From Bacteroidia bacterium (lineage in GTDB: Bacteria > Bacteroidota > Bacteroidia > B-17B0 > Aurantibacillaceae): a stretch of DNA of 47,190 nt. Location of the stretch: positions 1 through 47,190 of the forward strand of contig JALOMJ010000008.1 of assembly GCA_025455485.1 (NCBI GenBank). The letters run 5' to 3'. Shown here one piece after another: positions 8,812-17,613 of this stretch. Within the stretch, counting starts at the first letter, position 1, and every line of letters begins with the position of its first letter. Made by a program: the position numbers and the translations under genes. Below the pieces are notes generated by a model. That model worked only from the letters and a program-made list of their open reading frames with translations. It did no database searches and had not been told where the DNA came from.

Positions 8812-9141
8812 TTAAAGGGATTTGAGACTTAACTCGGTGTTTTGATTTACTTCAGAAGAGAGAAGTTCAACTGGTTGAAAGCCTATGCTTTCGATACTTA
8901 AGTGATAGACCTTATCAGCAGGTAAACTGAAAGTAAATCTACCTTCAAAATTTGCAAAAAACGCCTCGCCGGTTTCTTTCACTACAATGCGCACTGCAGG
9001 AATAGTTTCTCCAAAAACATCGGTGATGGTTCCGCTAATGGCTTTAGTGGCCGAAAAATGTTCGGATTTTCCTTCTTTATCTCCGGCAATACTGAAGAGG
9101 GGAAGAAAAGCGAAGAGGGCTATGTAGAGGATGGATTTCAA
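8812..9141 (-). CDS. Small exported carboxypeptidase-regulatory-like domain protein
   Basis: About 109 residues. A signal peptide ends near FSIAG and is followed by one carboxypeptidase D regulatory-like (transthyretin-type) domain: ISGTITDVFGETIPAV, FANFEGRFTFSLPA, LSIESIGFQPVEL. This beta-sandwich is the N-terminal plug-side domain of many SusC-type receptors, but here it stands alone. The frame can be extended to a GTG at 9147, but that codon overlaps a perfect -7 element (TATTTTTG, 9154-9147). A TTG at 9141 lies five bases after the element and begins an ideal signal peptide (KSILYIALFAF), so it is preferred. Confidence 0.75.
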   Translation of the reverse strand: MKSILYIALFAFLPLFSIAGDKEGKSEHFSATKAISGTITDVFGETIPAVRIVVKETGEAFFANFEGRFTFSLPADKVYHLSIESIGFQPVELLSSEVNQNTELSLKSL

Positions 9142-9146
9142 CGGCA

Positions 9147-9154
9147 CAAAAATA
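9147..9154 (-). promoter_or_regulatory. -7 promoter element TATTTTTG
   Basis: Minus-strand TAnnTTTG match that overlaps the alternative GTG start at 9147 and leaves five bases to the TTG at 9141. It is used here to choose the start. Confidence 0.5.
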
Positions 9155-9224
9155 GACCCCTTATCTACACTAAACTTTAGCCAAATGTTACCAAATTGTT
9201 AAGTGCCCGACCTTAAAAAGAAGG

Positions 9225-9232
9225 TATATTTG
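9225..9232 (+). promoter_or_regulatory. -7 promoter element TATATTTG of trmD
   Basis: Perfect TAnnTTTG with five bases to the trmD ATG at 9238. The nearest TTG upstream is 26 bases away, longer than the usual spacer, so the -33 element is unclear. Confidence 0.6.
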
Positions 9233-9237
9233 CGACC

Positions 9238-9912
9238 ATGCGTATAGACATCCTGAGCGCGGTACCCGATCTTATTGAAAGCGCGTTTTCGCATTCCATT
9301 TTAAAACGGGCCATTAAAAACGGACTGGTAGAGGTGAACCTTATTAATTTAAGGGACTATTCCACCCACAAACAAAAACAAATTGATGATTATGCTTTTG
9401 GGGGTGGGGCAGGCATGGTACTGATGATTGAACCCATAGCTGCCTGTATGGCCGATCTGAAGTCCAAAACCGCTTACGATGAGGTAATTTACATGAGTCC
9501 CGATGGAGAACTACTGAACCAGGGCCTTTGCAACCAGCTTTCTTTAAAAAAGAACCTCATGATTTTATGCGGACATTACAAAGGAGTTGATGAGCGCATA
9601 CGCGAACATCTGATTACCCGTGAGATCAGCATTGGCGATTTTGTATTGAGCGGCGGGGAACTGCCTGCTGCCGTGTTGAGCGATGCCGTCATTCGTTTAA
9701 TTCCGGGCGTGTTGAACGATGAAACCTCTGCCCTGAGCGACTCTTTTCAGGATAATTTGCTGGCACCTCCTGTTTATACGCGTCCGGCTGACTACCAGGG
9801 CTGGAAGGTGCCTGACATTTTACTGAGCGGACACAGCGCAAACATTGATAAATGGAGACATGAGCAGAGTGTTGAGCGAACCAAAAAACGCAGGCCGGAT
9901 ATGCTCAAATAA
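9238..9912 (+). CDS. trmD: tRNA (guanine-37-N1)-methyltransferase TrmD
   Basis: Methylates G37 next to the anticodon using S-adenosylmethionine, which prevents +1 frameshifting. 224 residues of the SPOUT class. Visible motifs: the N-terminal [24 protein letters not shown] (about 52-63), and the trefoil-knot cofactor site [12 protein letters not shown] (about 112-123) with [14 protein letters not shown] (about 131-144). The C-terminal helical domain is complete. It is not in the usual rimM-trmD-rplS cluster here. Its promoter geometry suggests a leaderless message. Confidence 0.97.
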   Translation: MRIDILSAVPDLIESAFSHSILKRAIKNGLVEVNLINLRDYSTHKQKQIDDYAFGGGAGMVLMIEPIAACMADLKSKTAYDEVIYMSPDGELLNQGLCNQLSLKKNLMILCGHYKGVDERIREHLITREISIGDFVLSGGELPAAVLSDAVIRLIPGVLNDETSALSDSFQDNLLAPPVYTRPADYQGWKVPDILLSGHSANIDKWRHEQSVERTKKRRPDMLK

Positions 9913-9985
9913 GAATAATATTTACACGATAGACGTTTTATATTCTTAAATATTTTAGTTTATTTGATTTTCAAAAACAGAAAAC

Positions 9986-11524
9986 ATGAAGGTTGGGATT
10001 CCAGCGGAAATAGCTCCAAATGAACTGCGGGTTGCGGCCACCCCTAAAACGGTAAAACGACTTCAAAAACAAGGTTTTGAAGTGTTTATCCAGCAAAACG
10101 CCGGTGCAAAAGCCAATTTTTCGGACAAGGAATTTGAGGAAGCAGGGGCTAAAATAGTACCCACCGCAGCCCAAATTTATTCTCAATCGGATATTGTACT
10201 CAAAGTAAAAGAACCAAGTCCTGAAGAGGTCGACCAAATGCGTGAAGGTTTGGTGTTACTGAGTTATTTGTGGCCGGCTCAAAACCCCGCTTTATTACAA
10301 AAGTTAGCCGATAAAAAAGTGAACGCCGTGGCGATGGACGCCATCCCGAGGATTTCGAGAGCACAAAAAATGGACGTGCTTTCCTCCATGGCCAATATTG
10401 CAGGCTATCGCGCAGTGATTGAAAGCTCGTTTTATTTCGGACGATTTTTAAATGGTCAGATTACCGCGGCTGGTAAAGTAGAACCTGCTAAAGTATTGGT
10501 GATTGGAGCCGGTGTAGCAGGACTTGCGGCCATAGGTGCTGCAAATTCTTTAGGCGCCATAGTAAGAGCATTTGATACGCGCAAAGAGGTAGCAGAGCAG
10601 ATTGAATCCATGGGGGCTCAGTTTTTAACTGTGGATATTGAAGAAGACGGAGCCACCGCATCAGGTTACTCAAAAGAAATGAGCAAGGCCTTTATTGATG
10701 CCGAGATGGCTTTGTTTAAGGCTCAGGCAGCCGAAGTGGACATTATCATTACAACGGCTCAGATACCCGGGAAACCGGCACCCAAACTGGTGTTAGAGGA
10801 TCATGTGGCTGTGATGAAACCCGGCTCGGTGATTGTGGATTTGGCGGCTTCATCAGGTGGCAACTGCGCGCTCACGAAAGCCGAAGAAGTTTATACTACG
10901 GCGAACGGAGTCACCATACTAGGCAAATTAAATCAATTGCCCAATCAGGCGTCTCAGTTATACGGCAACAACCTTTGCCACTTGCTTGACGACATGGGCA
11001 AAGCGGAGAAATTTAAAATCGACATGGAAGACGCTGTGGTGTCGAGAGCCATGGTAACGCATAACGGAAAAATCAACTGGCCTCCTCAACCTTTGCCGGT
11101 GAGTTCGGCTCCTGCTAAAAAATCAGCGGCGGTGCAGGCTCAGGAAGTAAAAGATTCAGAAGCACAAAAAACCAAACAACAAGCCACTTCCATGCTCATC
11201 CGTTTGGTGGTGATTGGTGCTCTTTTGCTGTTGCTCGGGCAATTTGCGCCAGGCGATTTTATGCAGCACTTCACGGTATTTGTGCTCGCAGTATTTGTAG
11301 GCTGGCAAGTAATCTGGAATGTATCCCACTCTCTGCACACCCCGCTCATGGCAGTTACCAATGCCATAAGCGGCATCATCATTGTGGGAGGTTTGCTGCA
11401 AACCACCAACGACTTGTCTAATCCCATGACCATTCTGGCATTTATTGCGATTTTGGTGGCCAGCATCAATATTGTTGGGGGCTTTGTGGTAACGCGACGT
11501 ATGTTGAACATGTTCAAAAAATAA
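9986..11524 (+). CDS. pntA: Proton-translocating NAD(P)+ transhydrogenase, alpha subunit
   Basis: Hydride transfer between NADH and NADP+ coupled to proton entry at the inner membrane. 512 residues. The soluble NAD(H)-binding domain I (about 1-370) has the Rossmann motif [15 protein letters not shown] near 172-186. A charged linker follows (about 375-400), then about four transmembrane helices. Both alpha segments are in one polypeptide, as in the enterobacterial form, rather than split into PntAA and PntAB. The start ATG follows an A-rich leader. The gene ends 8 bp before pntB. Confidence 0.96.
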   Translation: MKVGIPAEIAPNELRVAATPKTVKRLQKQGFEVFIQQNAGAKANFSDKEFEEAGAKIVPTAAQIYSQSDIVLKVKEPSPEEVDQMREGLVLLSYLWPAQNPALLQKLADKKVNAVAMDAIPRISRAQKMDVLSSMANIAGYRAVIESSFYFGRFLNGQITAAGKVEPAKVLVIGAGVAGLAAIGAANSLGAIVRAFDTRKEVAEQIESMGAQFLTVDIEEDGATASGYSKEMSKAFIDAEMALFKAQAAEVDIIITTAQIPGKPAPKLVLEDHVAVMKPGSVIVDLAASSGGNCALTKAEEVYTTANGVTILGKLNQLPNQASQLYGNNLCHLLDDMGKAEKFKIDMEDAVVSRAMVTHNGKINWPPQPLPVSSAPAKKSAAVQAQEVKDSEAQKTKQQATSMLIRLVVIGALLLLLGQFAPGDFMQHFTVFVLAVFVGWQVIWNVSHSLHTPLMAVTNAISGIIIVGGLLQTTNDLSNPMTILAFIAILVASINIVGGFVVTRRMLNMFKK

Positions 11525-11532
11525 TTTAGAAA

Positions 11533-12933
11533 ATGATCGTTAAGGAAATTCAAACGGCAGCTTACCTTTTTGCCAGCATTTTATTCATCTTAAGTTTAGG
11601 AAGTCTCTCTTCTCAGGAATCGGCCAAACGCGGCGTGTTTTATGGCATTGTGGGCATGCTCATTGCCATTTTAGCCACTGTGCTCGGACAAGGGGTTCAG
11701 GGGCACGTGTACATTATTGCGGCAATTGCAGTGGCTTCGGTGATTGGTGTATTGCTGGCGCGCCGGGTGGAGATGACCTCCATGCCTCAATTGGTGGCTA
11801 TTTTGCACAGTTTTGTTGGATTGGCCGCTGTGTTGGTGGGTTACGGTTCTTACCTCGATCCCAAAACCCATTTGTTGGAATCAACAGAACACAGCATCCA
11901 TCTGGTAGAAGTGTTTATTGGTGTATTTATTGGTGCCATTACGTTCACCGGCTCCATAATTGCCTGGGGTAAACTGGAAGGCAAGGTGCGCAGCAAACCC
12001 TTATTGTATCCGGGCCGTCACCTGGTCAACATCGTGCTTTTGCTGCTGTGTATAGCATTGGGTGTGCTTTTCACCGGAGCCGAAGGCACTTCGGGTATGG
12101 TGTATTTATACATTATGACAGCGATTGCATCTTTCATCGGCGTTATGTTGGTAATGGCCATTGGCGGGGCAGATATGCCTGTTGTTGTTTCCATGTTGAA
12201 TTCCTATTCAGGCTGGGCGGCTTCGGCGGCAGGCTTTATGCTGGGCAATGATTTGTTGATTGTAACCGGTGCATTGGTTGGCAGTTCAGGCGCCATTCTT
12301 TCCATCATCATGTGCGAGGCCATGAACCGTTCGTTTTTTGCTGTGATTTTTGGTGGCTTTGGCAATGCCCCTGCGTCTGCCGGAGCAGCAGCTGCCATGG
12401 AAGGCGAAGTGACCTCGGTGAACCATCAGGAAGTGGCACAGCTTTTAAAAGAGGCGAAGTCTTTAGTGATAGTACCGGGTTATGGTATGGCTGTGGCTAA
12501 AGCCCAATACCCGATTTATGATTTGGTGCAAACCTTGCGCAAAGCAGGCAAACAAGTGCGTTTTGCCATTCACCCGGTGGCCGGCCGTTTACCCGGGCAC
12601 ATGAATGTGTTGTTGGCAGAAGCCAACGTACCTTATGATATTGTGCTGGAGATGGACGAAATCAACGAAGATTTGCCCAACACCGATGTGGTGATGGTAA
12701 TCGGCGCAAACGACGTGGTGAACCCCGGGGCACAGGATGACCCTTCGAGTCCGATTTATGGCATGCCGGTGATTGAAGCCTGGAAGGCCGAAAAAGTAAT
12801 TGTCATGAAACGCTCTATGTCGGTGGGTTATGCAGGTGTAGAAAATCCTTTGTTTTACAAATCCAACGCCGATATGCTTTACGGCGATGCCAAAGACAGC
12901 GTAGAAAAAATCCTGGGCTTCTTAAAAGCCTAA
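11533..12933 (+). CDS. pntB: Proton-translocating NAD(P)+ transhydrogenase, beta subunit
   Basis: Partner of PntA. 466 residues: an N-terminal membrane domain with about eight or nine helices (1-270), then the NADP(H)-binding domain III. Domain III is marked by [16 protein letters not shown] (about 312-327), the [18 protein letters not shown] region, and the [14 protein letters not shown] and [12 protein letters not shown] loops near the C-terminus. All family hallmarks are intact. It shares an operon with pntA (8-bp gap). The 146 bp after it show no clear terminator. Confidence 0.96.
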   Translation: MIVKEIQTAAYLFASILFILSLGSLSSQESAKRGVFYGIVGMLIAILATVLGQGVQGHVYIIAAIAVASVIGVLLARRVEMTSMPQLVAILHSFVGLAAVLVGYGSYLDPKTHLLESTEHSIHLVEVFIGVFIGAITFTGSIIAWGKLEGKVRSKPLLYPGRHLVNIVLLLLCIALGVLFTGAEGTSGMVYLYIMTAIASFIGVMLVMAIGGADMPVVVSMLNSYSGWAASAAGFMLGNDLLIVTGALVGSSGAILSIIMCEAMNRSFFAVIFGGFGNAPASAGAAAAMEGEVTSVNHQEVAQLLKEAKSLVIVPGYGMAVAKAQYPIYDLVQTLRKAGKQVRFAIHPVAGRLPGHMNVLLAEANVPYDIVLEMDEINEDLPNTDVVMVIGANDVVNPGAQDDPSSPIYGMPVIEAWKAEKVIVMKRSMSVGYAGVENPLFYKSNADMLYGDAKDSVEKILGFLKA

Positions 12934-13079
12934 GGACTCATTCACGTTTTATCGGCCTTATACTTGCATTAACCTAAGGGATAATGGCTTCGGTCGTAAT
13001 GTTAATTCTATCCTGATGTTTTTTCTTTCTTTTTTTCAAAATCAACGTACACCCCATTAATTTTTAAACAAAATCAACT

Positions 13080-13580
13080 ATGAAAAAATTTGTGTTTTTG
13101 GCTGCGGCCTTTTTTATCTTTAACACTGTAAACGCTCAATGCCCCATTAATAAGGGTCAGGCCCAATTAAATGCGGGCTTCGGACTTTATTCAAGCGGTA
13201 TTCCGGTATATATTGGAATGGATTATGGCGTTCATAAGGATATTACTATTGGAGGGGAAGTCAGTTTCAGAACTTACAATAACAATTGGAACAATGGTAA
13301 TTACCGTCATACCGGTTTGGGTATATTGTTTAATGGCAATTACCATTTTAATCATGTTTTGGAAATTCCCTTGAATTGGGATTTTTATGCGGGCGCTAAC
13401 CTGGGTTTCTTTTTCTGGAATTCTCCGGATGACTACGAAGGCGATGATTTTTCAGATGTTGGCATTGGCTTGCAAGTGGGCGGGCGGTATTACTTTAACG
13501 AGAAGTTGGGCATCAATCTTGAATTTGGAGGCGGTAATGCGCTTTCGGGAGGGAAGATTGGGGTTTCGGTGAAGTTTTAG
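13080..13580 (+). CDS. Small outer-membrane beta-barrel protein
   Basis: 166 residues. A signal peptide ends near VNAQ. The remainder alternates polar and hydrophobic residues with frequent glycine and aromatic residues (GMDYGVHKDITIGGEVSF, WDFYAGANLGFFFW, GIGLQVGGRYYF, GINLEFGGGNALSG) and a terminal strand ending in Phe (GVSVKF), as expected for an eight-stranded barrel inserted by the BAM complex. It is monocistronic. Specific function is unknown. Confidence 0.8.
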   Translation: MKKFVFLAAAFFIFNTVNAQCPINKGQAQLNAGFGLYSSGIPVYIGMDYGVHKDITIGGEVSFRTYNNNWNNGNYRHTGLGILFNGNYHFNHVLEIPLNWDFYAGANLGFFFWNSPDDYEGDDFSDVGIGLQVGGRYYFNEKLGINLEFGGGNALSGGKIGVSVKF

Positions 13581-13822
13581 TTATTAGAATTTTTTACAAG
13601 AATAAATTCCTTACTTTATTTCCTTAGTAAAACCCGCTTCACAAGTGATAGAAACAAAGAGAATTAGAAACTGCTCATAAAACAATAAAAGAGAAACAGT
13701 ACCGGCATCAAATTTTACCTTCGAGAGCGGAACAACCATCCTCAGGATATCCCGACAGAATCAAAACATTAATTGAAAGAATTAAATCTGTAACTTTACT
13801 TTGCAACAAAAATAGTGTGTAA

Positions 13823-14057
13823 ATGACAGTAGCACAAAAAAAACCAATTGGCGCAAAAATTGCTTCAAACAGAAGATAAACATATTCTGAAAGCCATAGA
13901 ACTGCTGTTTAGCCAGGAAGAAGAGAACTTTGAATTAACAACAGTTCAGAAACGTGAACTGGATAAACGCTTGGCTGAAGTTGAAAGCGGGAAAGCCAAA
14001 TTTTTTAGTCTGGCTGAAGTAAAAAAATTGGTGCGTAAAAACGCAAGAAAAAAGTAA
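13823..14057 (+). CDS. Antitoxin of ParE-type module, start frame displaced at an A8 run
   Basis: The conserved-looking part (in frame from a TTG at 13848 to the stop at 14057, 69 aa) is a small charged helical protein (LFSQEEENFELT, SLAEVKKLVRKNARKK). It ends 1 bp before the toxin, the usual antitoxin-toxin order. Upstream, that frame meets a stop at 13830. A good ATG at 13823 lies in another frame and runs into eight A residues (13836-13843). Dropping one A joins them as MTVAQKNQLAQKLLQTE, a natural antitoxin N-terminus. Three explanations fit: initiation at the TTG, slippage on the A run, or a homopolymer error or frameshift mutation. Similar proteins are annotated as addiction-module components. 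Confidence 0.65.
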
Positions 14058-14058
14058 A

Positions 14059-14364
14059 ATGCTTCCGGTAACAGTAAAGGACAGTGCATTAGAAGATATA
14101 CAAACCGCATACGAGTATCTGGAACTACAAGAAAAAAAAGTGGGAGAAAAACTCTTGCAGAAGATAACAGAGTATGTTGATGTTATCTCAACCAATCCCA
14201 ATATTTTTAAGCCCGGCTACCGGGAGGTGAGACAAGTGCGGGTGAAACCCTTTCAGTATCTTTTAAGATATAAAGTTTACAAGGAGTACATTGTTGTTAT
14301 TCAATCGCTCCACTCTAAACAACACCCCAAAAGAAAAAAGCATAAGGGAAGCCCTAACGGCTAA
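14059..14364 (+). CDS. ParE/RelE-family toxin
   Basis: 101 residues of the ParE/RelE fold: VKDSALEDIQTAYEYLE at the N-terminus (tandem helices), EYVDVISTNPNIF in the middle, then the beta-sheet core VRVKPFQYLLRYKVY and YIVVIQSLHSKQHPKR. ParE members poison gyrase and RelE members cut ribosome-bound mRNA; the sequence alone does not decide which. It lies 1 bp after the antitoxin. The last residues (KKHKGSPNG) are encoded by a sequence that partly recurs about 108 bp downstream, so the 3' end may have been altered by that repeat. Confidence 0.85.
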   Translation: MLPVTVKDSALEDIQTAYEYLELQEKKVGEKLLQKITEYVDVISTNPNIFKPGYREVRQVRVKPFQYLLRYKVYKEYIVVIQSLHSKQHPKRKKHKGSPNG

Positions 14365-14483
14365 TTATGATAGCAGAGGATGCCCGACTGCACTATAGAA
14401 AGTTATGGCAACCGGGCTCGATATGACAGATTTAATCAGATTCAATATCATAAGGGCAACCCTTGGATAGCAGAGGCAAATCC
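14341..14483 (+). repeat. Pair of imperfect direct repeats at the toxin 3' end
   Basis: CATAAGGGAAGCCCT at 14341 and CATAAGGGCAACCCT at 14449 are followed, with different spacing, by GATAGCAGAGG (14369 and 14466). Each unit can fold as AAGGGnAnCCCTT. The first unit begins inside the toxin reading frame. They may be remnants of a REP-like element. Confidence 0.5.
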
Positions 14484-16322
14484 TCAATCCATTTCAAACT
14501 GCATCTTACTCAGTTTGGTGTAAAGGCCGTTTTCGTTTTGAATCAGTTCCTTGTGCGTGCCGCTTTCTTTTACGGTGCCGTGTTGCAACACCACAATTTT
14601 ATCGGCGTTTTTAATGGTGGAAAAACGGTGAGCAATCACAACACTGGTGCGGCCTTGCATTAATTTGTCCAAAGCTTCCTGCACCAGTTTTTCGCTTTCA
14701 CTGTCTAAACTGCTGGTGGCTTCATCGAGAATTAATATGCTCGGGTTTTTTAACACCGCACGCGCAATGGCAATGCGTTGCCTTTGTCCACCCGAAAGTT
14801 GTATGCCTCTTTCGCCCACCAAAGTGTTGAACTGATCAGGGAAAGACGTAATAAAATCGTAAGCGTTTGCTTTTTTGGCGGCTTCTTCAATTTCGGCATC
14901 GCTGGCACCGGGCCTGCCGTAAGCAATGTTTTCTTTGATGCTTCCGGCAAATAAAATCACATCCTGAGGCACCAAAGCAATTTGTTTTCGAAGTTCGGTA
15001 AGGGAAAGCGTTTTGCTGTCCTTTCCATCAATCAAAATTTTACCCTGCATGGGATCGTAAAAGCGCAATATCAGGGAAGCGATGGTGGATTTGCCTGAGC
15101 CGCTGGAGCCCACCAAAGCAACGGTTTCGCCGGGGGCCACTTTAAAACTCACATGTTGAAGCACCGTAAAATCGGGACGCGAAGGATAATTAAAATCTAC
15201 GGCCTGGAATTCAATTTCTCCTTTGGCCGCCTGGCTTTTTTCGTTTTGGTTTTTTAGTTCAATACCTTCAATGTCTCCATCAATCAATTCAAACACCCTG
15301 TCGGTAGCGCCCAGCGCCCTTTGTATGGAGGCAATTTGTTCCGGCAAGCCACCCAGTGAGGCCGCCACAAACAGGGCCAGCATCATAAATTTTCCGAATT
15401 CATCGGCGCTGATCTTGCCTTCGAGTTTGGCATCTACCATTAAAAACAGAATAAAAAACACAGTTCCAAACACACAGGTGATAACAAAAGCAAAAAAGGA
15501 ACCCCTGAAAATACCATACTTAATGCCCACGCTGCGAATCTCTTCCGTTTTATTGCCATAACGCAAAATTTCATAAGCCTCGTTGGTGAAGGTTTTTACG
15601 TTGCTGATGCCGGTTAAACTCTCCCCTACAATCACGTTAGCCTCGGCAATTTTATCCTGAAAAAATTTGGAGTAGGTGCGTATGCGTTTGGCGAATAAAA
15701 TAGAGACAATGGTGAGGGGTGGAATGATAAAAATGAACCATTTGGCAATACTCCAGTCAATGTATAAAATCATTAGGATCAATCCCCCGACTCCAACAAT
15801 ACTTTGGCGAATGAGTTCGGCAATGTTTACGGTAAATGCTTCTGAAATCACGTTAATATCTGTAGCCAAACGGCTGCTGAGTTCAGCCACCTGATTTTTG
15901 GAGAAAAAGCCCATGGGTTTTTGGATGATGCGCTGGTAAGCCTCGTTTCTGAGGCCTTTGAGCAGATTTTCGGTGACCTGAGTGAAAAAATACACCCTTC
16001 CGAAGGAAAAAAGGCCTTGAATCAGTAAAATAATGAGCAAAAAGAAGCCCAATTCGTATAATTTGGTCTTTAATTGATCCTCGGGGAGGCTATTATCCCC
16101 AAAAAACCCAAAAAGTGCCCCGGATTGCAGGGGGAAAAGCAGGCCAACAGCAGCGGTACCCACCAAAAAAAACATGCCGGCCAAAAATTTCCATTTTTGT
16201 TTGCGGATGTAAACAAATAGTCGGAAGGATTTTTTGATGTTTTTCCAGCTCAGTTTAACCTTGGGCAGGTCTTCTTTCCTTGGAGCGCCTGTAGTATTGC
16301 GGGATTCCTCGCGTTTTGCCAT
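14484..16322 (-). CDS. MsbA-like ABC exporter (fused permease and ATPase)
   Basis: Homodimeric type IV exporter half: an N-terminal six-helix transmembrane domain (about 30-320 of 612) and a C-terminal ATPase with Walker A GSSGSGKST, signature LSGGQRQRIAIARA, Walker B ILILDEATSSLD and H-loop IAHRFST. Substrates of this family include lipids, lipid A and drugs, and specificity cannot be read here. The frame extends to 16364, but a perfect -7 element (TAAATTTG, 16338-16331) lies inside that extension. The ATG at 16322, eight bases after it, gives the typical MAKREESR start and is preferred. The gene is probably single. Confidence 0.92.
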   Translation of the reverse strand: MAKREESRNTTGAPRKEDLPKVKLSWKNIKKSFRLFVYIRKQKWKFLAGMFFLVGTAAVGLLFPLQSGALFGFFGDNSLPEDQLKTKLYELGFFLLIILLIQGLFSFGRVYFFTQVTENLLKGLRNEAYQRIIQKPMGFFSKNQVAELSSRLATDINVISEAFTVNIAELIRQSIVGVGGLILMILYIDWSIAKWFIFIIPPLTIVSILFAKRIRTYSKFFQDKIAEANVIVGESLTGISNVKTFTNEAYEILRYGNKTEEIRSVGIKYGIFRGSFFAFVITCVFGTVFFILFLMVDAKLEGKISADEFGKFMMLALFVAASLGGLPEQIASIQRALGATDRVFELIDGDIEGIELKNQNEKSQAAKGEIEFQAVDFNYPSRPDFTVLQHVSFKVAPGETVALVGSSGSGKSTIASLILRFYDPMQGKILIDGKDSKTLSLTELRKQIALVPQDVILFAGSIKENIAYGRPGASDAEIEEAAKKANAYDFITSFPDQFNTLVGERGIQLSGGQRQRIAIARAVLKNPSILILDEATSSLDSESEKLVQEALDKLMQGRTSVVIAHRFSTIKNADKIVVLQHGTVKESGTHKELIQNENGLYTKLSKMQFEMD

Positions 16323-16330
16323 AAGAAATG

Positions 16331-16338
16331 CAAATTTA
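16331..16338 (-). promoter_or_regulatory. -7 promoter element TAAATTTG of the ABC exporter
   Basis: Minus-strand TAnnTTTG match eight bases before the ATG at 16322. It excludes the longer open frame as the translated start. Confidence 0.55.
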
Positions 16339-16403
16339 GCAGGAATATCGACAGGGCTTGTCACCGGAATGTAATCAAAATGAGCCCGGGATTAGAAATA
16401 AAA

Positions 16404-16434
16404 TTTGCCGAAAACAAAATATGCCCTATATTTG
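16404..16434 (+). promoter_or_regulatory. Bacteroidota-type promoter of rpmH
   Basis: TTTG at 16404-16407 and TATATTTG at 16427-16434 with a 19-bp spacer, the full -33/-7 consensus. The ATG of rpmH is about 40 bp downstream, leaving a short conventional leader. Confidence 0.8.
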
Positions 16435-16474
16435 CATCCCTTTTTAAAAGTATTACCATCAAAACAACATAGAA

Positions 16475-16630
16475 ATGAAACGTACTTTCCAACCATCGCA
16501 GCGCAAGAGAAAAAACAAACACGGTTTTATGGAGCGCATGGCTTCGGCTAACGGACGCAGGGTATTGGCTTCACGCCGCGCCAGGGGCCGTAAAAAATTA
16601 ACTGTAAGCAGCGAAAAAACGCATAAATAA
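16475..16630 (+). CDS. rpmH: Large ribosomal subunit protein bL34
   Basis: 51 residues, highly basic, beginning [18 protein letters not shown] and containing the hallmark [21 protein letters not shown] region of bL34. The C-terminal extension ([10 protein letters not shown]) is typical of Bacteroidota. It has its own full promoter upstream and a terminator directly after, so it is transcribed separately from the DUF177-rpmF genes. The usual rnpA neighbour is absent. Confidence 0.96.
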   Translation: MKRTFQPSQRKRKNKHGFMERMASANGRRVLASRRARGRKKLTVSSEKTHK

Positions 16631-16650
16631 ATTCAGAATTTGTTCTGAAG

Positions 16651-16681
16651 AGCCGTCGCTAACCAGTGGACGGCTTTTTTT
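16651..16681 (+). terminator. Rho-independent terminator of rpmH
   Basis: Seven-base stem AGCCGTC with GACGGCT (16651-16657 and 16669-16675), 11-base loop, followed by seven T residues. It sits 20 bp after the rpmH stop. Confidence 0.88.
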
Positions 16682-16753
16682 GTGTCCGGCCCTTCCATCC
16701 AATCCAAGCCCTTGCTTTTCCTCTGAAAATCACCCCATTTCCTGTTAATAAAT

Positions 16754-16783
16754 TTTGAGAATCGTACAAAAAGCCTATATTTG
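16754..16783 (+). promoter_or_regulatory. Bacteroidota-type promoter of the DUF177-rpmF operon
   Basis: TTTG at 16754-16757, 18-bp spacer, TATATTTG at 16776-16783. The TTG inside this -7 element (16781) is in frame with the downstream gene but lies upstream of the expected transcription start, so it cannot be the translation start. Confidence 0.8.
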
Positions 16784-16804
16784 CAGTCCTTTTTTGAAAG
16801 GGAA

Positions 16805-17326
16805 ATGGGTAAAAGTCCTTACACGATACAGTTTGGCGGATTGCCCGCAGGTTTACACGAATACGAATTCAAAGTAGACCACACGTTCTTTAAACGCTTT
16901 GAGTCCAACGAGATCGAAAAGGCCGATCTGGATGTAAAAGCCCTGCTGACCAAGCAAAACAACCTCTTGCAATTGCAGGTGGATATTGAAGGCACAGTAG
17001 GTGTAGATTGCGACCGCTGCATGAAGTACTTTGATTATCCCATTGAAACTTCAGAAAGCCTGGTCATAAAACACGGAGAGCCTGCAGAGAGCACCGATGA
17101 AATTCTGGTGATTCCTGAAGGGCAAGAAGAGTTTGATGTGGCTCAGTACCTCTACGAGTATATTGTGCTTGCGATACCGGCCCGCCGCGTGCCCTGTGAA
17201 ATTGATGAGGAAGAGTTTGTGTGCGATCAGGAAATGATTGACAAACTGGAGAAGTTGAATGTAGCGCCAACAAAAGAAGAAACGAAAAACCCCTTGTGGG
17301 AACAACTGAATAAATTAAAAAACTGA
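16805..17326 (+). CDS. DUF177 (YceD-family) large ribosomal RNA accumulation protein
   Basis: 173 residues from the ATG at 16805, the first start after the promoter. Family members sit next to rpmF across bacteria and are linked to 23S rRNA accumulation. It shows the CxxC pair in VGVDCDRCMKYFDYP (about 68-82) and a second Cys pair in ARRVPCEIDEEEFVCD (about 133-148), plus the C-terminal DPRWAKL-like helix in the form NPLWEQLNKL. rpmF begins 22 bp downstream in the same operon. Confidence 0.9.
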   Translation: MGKSPYTIQFGGLPAGLHEYEFKVDHTFFKRFESNEIEKADLDVKALLTKQNNLLQLQVDIEGTVGVDCDRCMKYFDYPIETSESLVIKHGEPAESTDEILVIPEGQEEFDVAQYLYEYIVLAIPARRVPCEIDEEEFVCDQEMIDKLEKLNVAPTKEETKNPLWEQLNKLKN

Positions 17327-17348
17327 AATAAAATAAAAACAAGAAGCC

Positions 17349-17534
17349 ATGCCAAATCCTAAACGAAAATTATCAAGATCCCGCAGAGACTCACGTCGCG
17401 CCACTTATAAAGCGCCTTCCATGACAATAACCAAAGACTCGACTACAGGTGAAGCTCACCTGATGCACCGCGCACATTGGTTCGAAGGTAAACTTTATTA
17501 CAAGGGCAACGTGGTGATGGAAAAAACCGCTTAA
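17349..17534 (+). CDS. rpmF: Large ribosomal subunit protein bL32
   Basis: 61 residues starting [18 protein letters not shown], the conserved N-terminus of bL32. The central Cys residues of zinc-binding bL32 are absent, so this is a C-minus form. It follows DUF177 by 22 bp and is closed by a strong terminator, which separates it from the histidine kinase and plsX downstream. Confidence 0.96.
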   Translation: MPNPKRKLSRSRRDSRRATYKAPSMTITKDSTTGEAHLMHRAHWFEGKLYYKGNVVMEKTA

Positions 17535-17558
17535 GCGCGGTTTCATTCAAGGCGTTCT

Positions 17559-17583
17559 AAAGCAGACTTCGGTCTGCTTTTTT
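17559..17583 (+). terminator. Rho-independent terminator of the DUF177-rpmF operon
   Basis: Stem AGCAGAC with GTCTGCT around a TTCG tetraloop (17561-17578), followed by T residues. The very stable tetraloop makes this a confident terminator. Confidence 0.92.
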
Positions 17584-17613
17584 GTTTTACGAATAAACCT
17601 TAGTTTAGGCGGG

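Noticed and set aside
16781-16804. In-frame TTG extension of the DUF177 gene
   Set aside because: The TTG is the end of the -7 element TATATTTG, upstream of the expected transcript; the ATG at 16805 is used instead.
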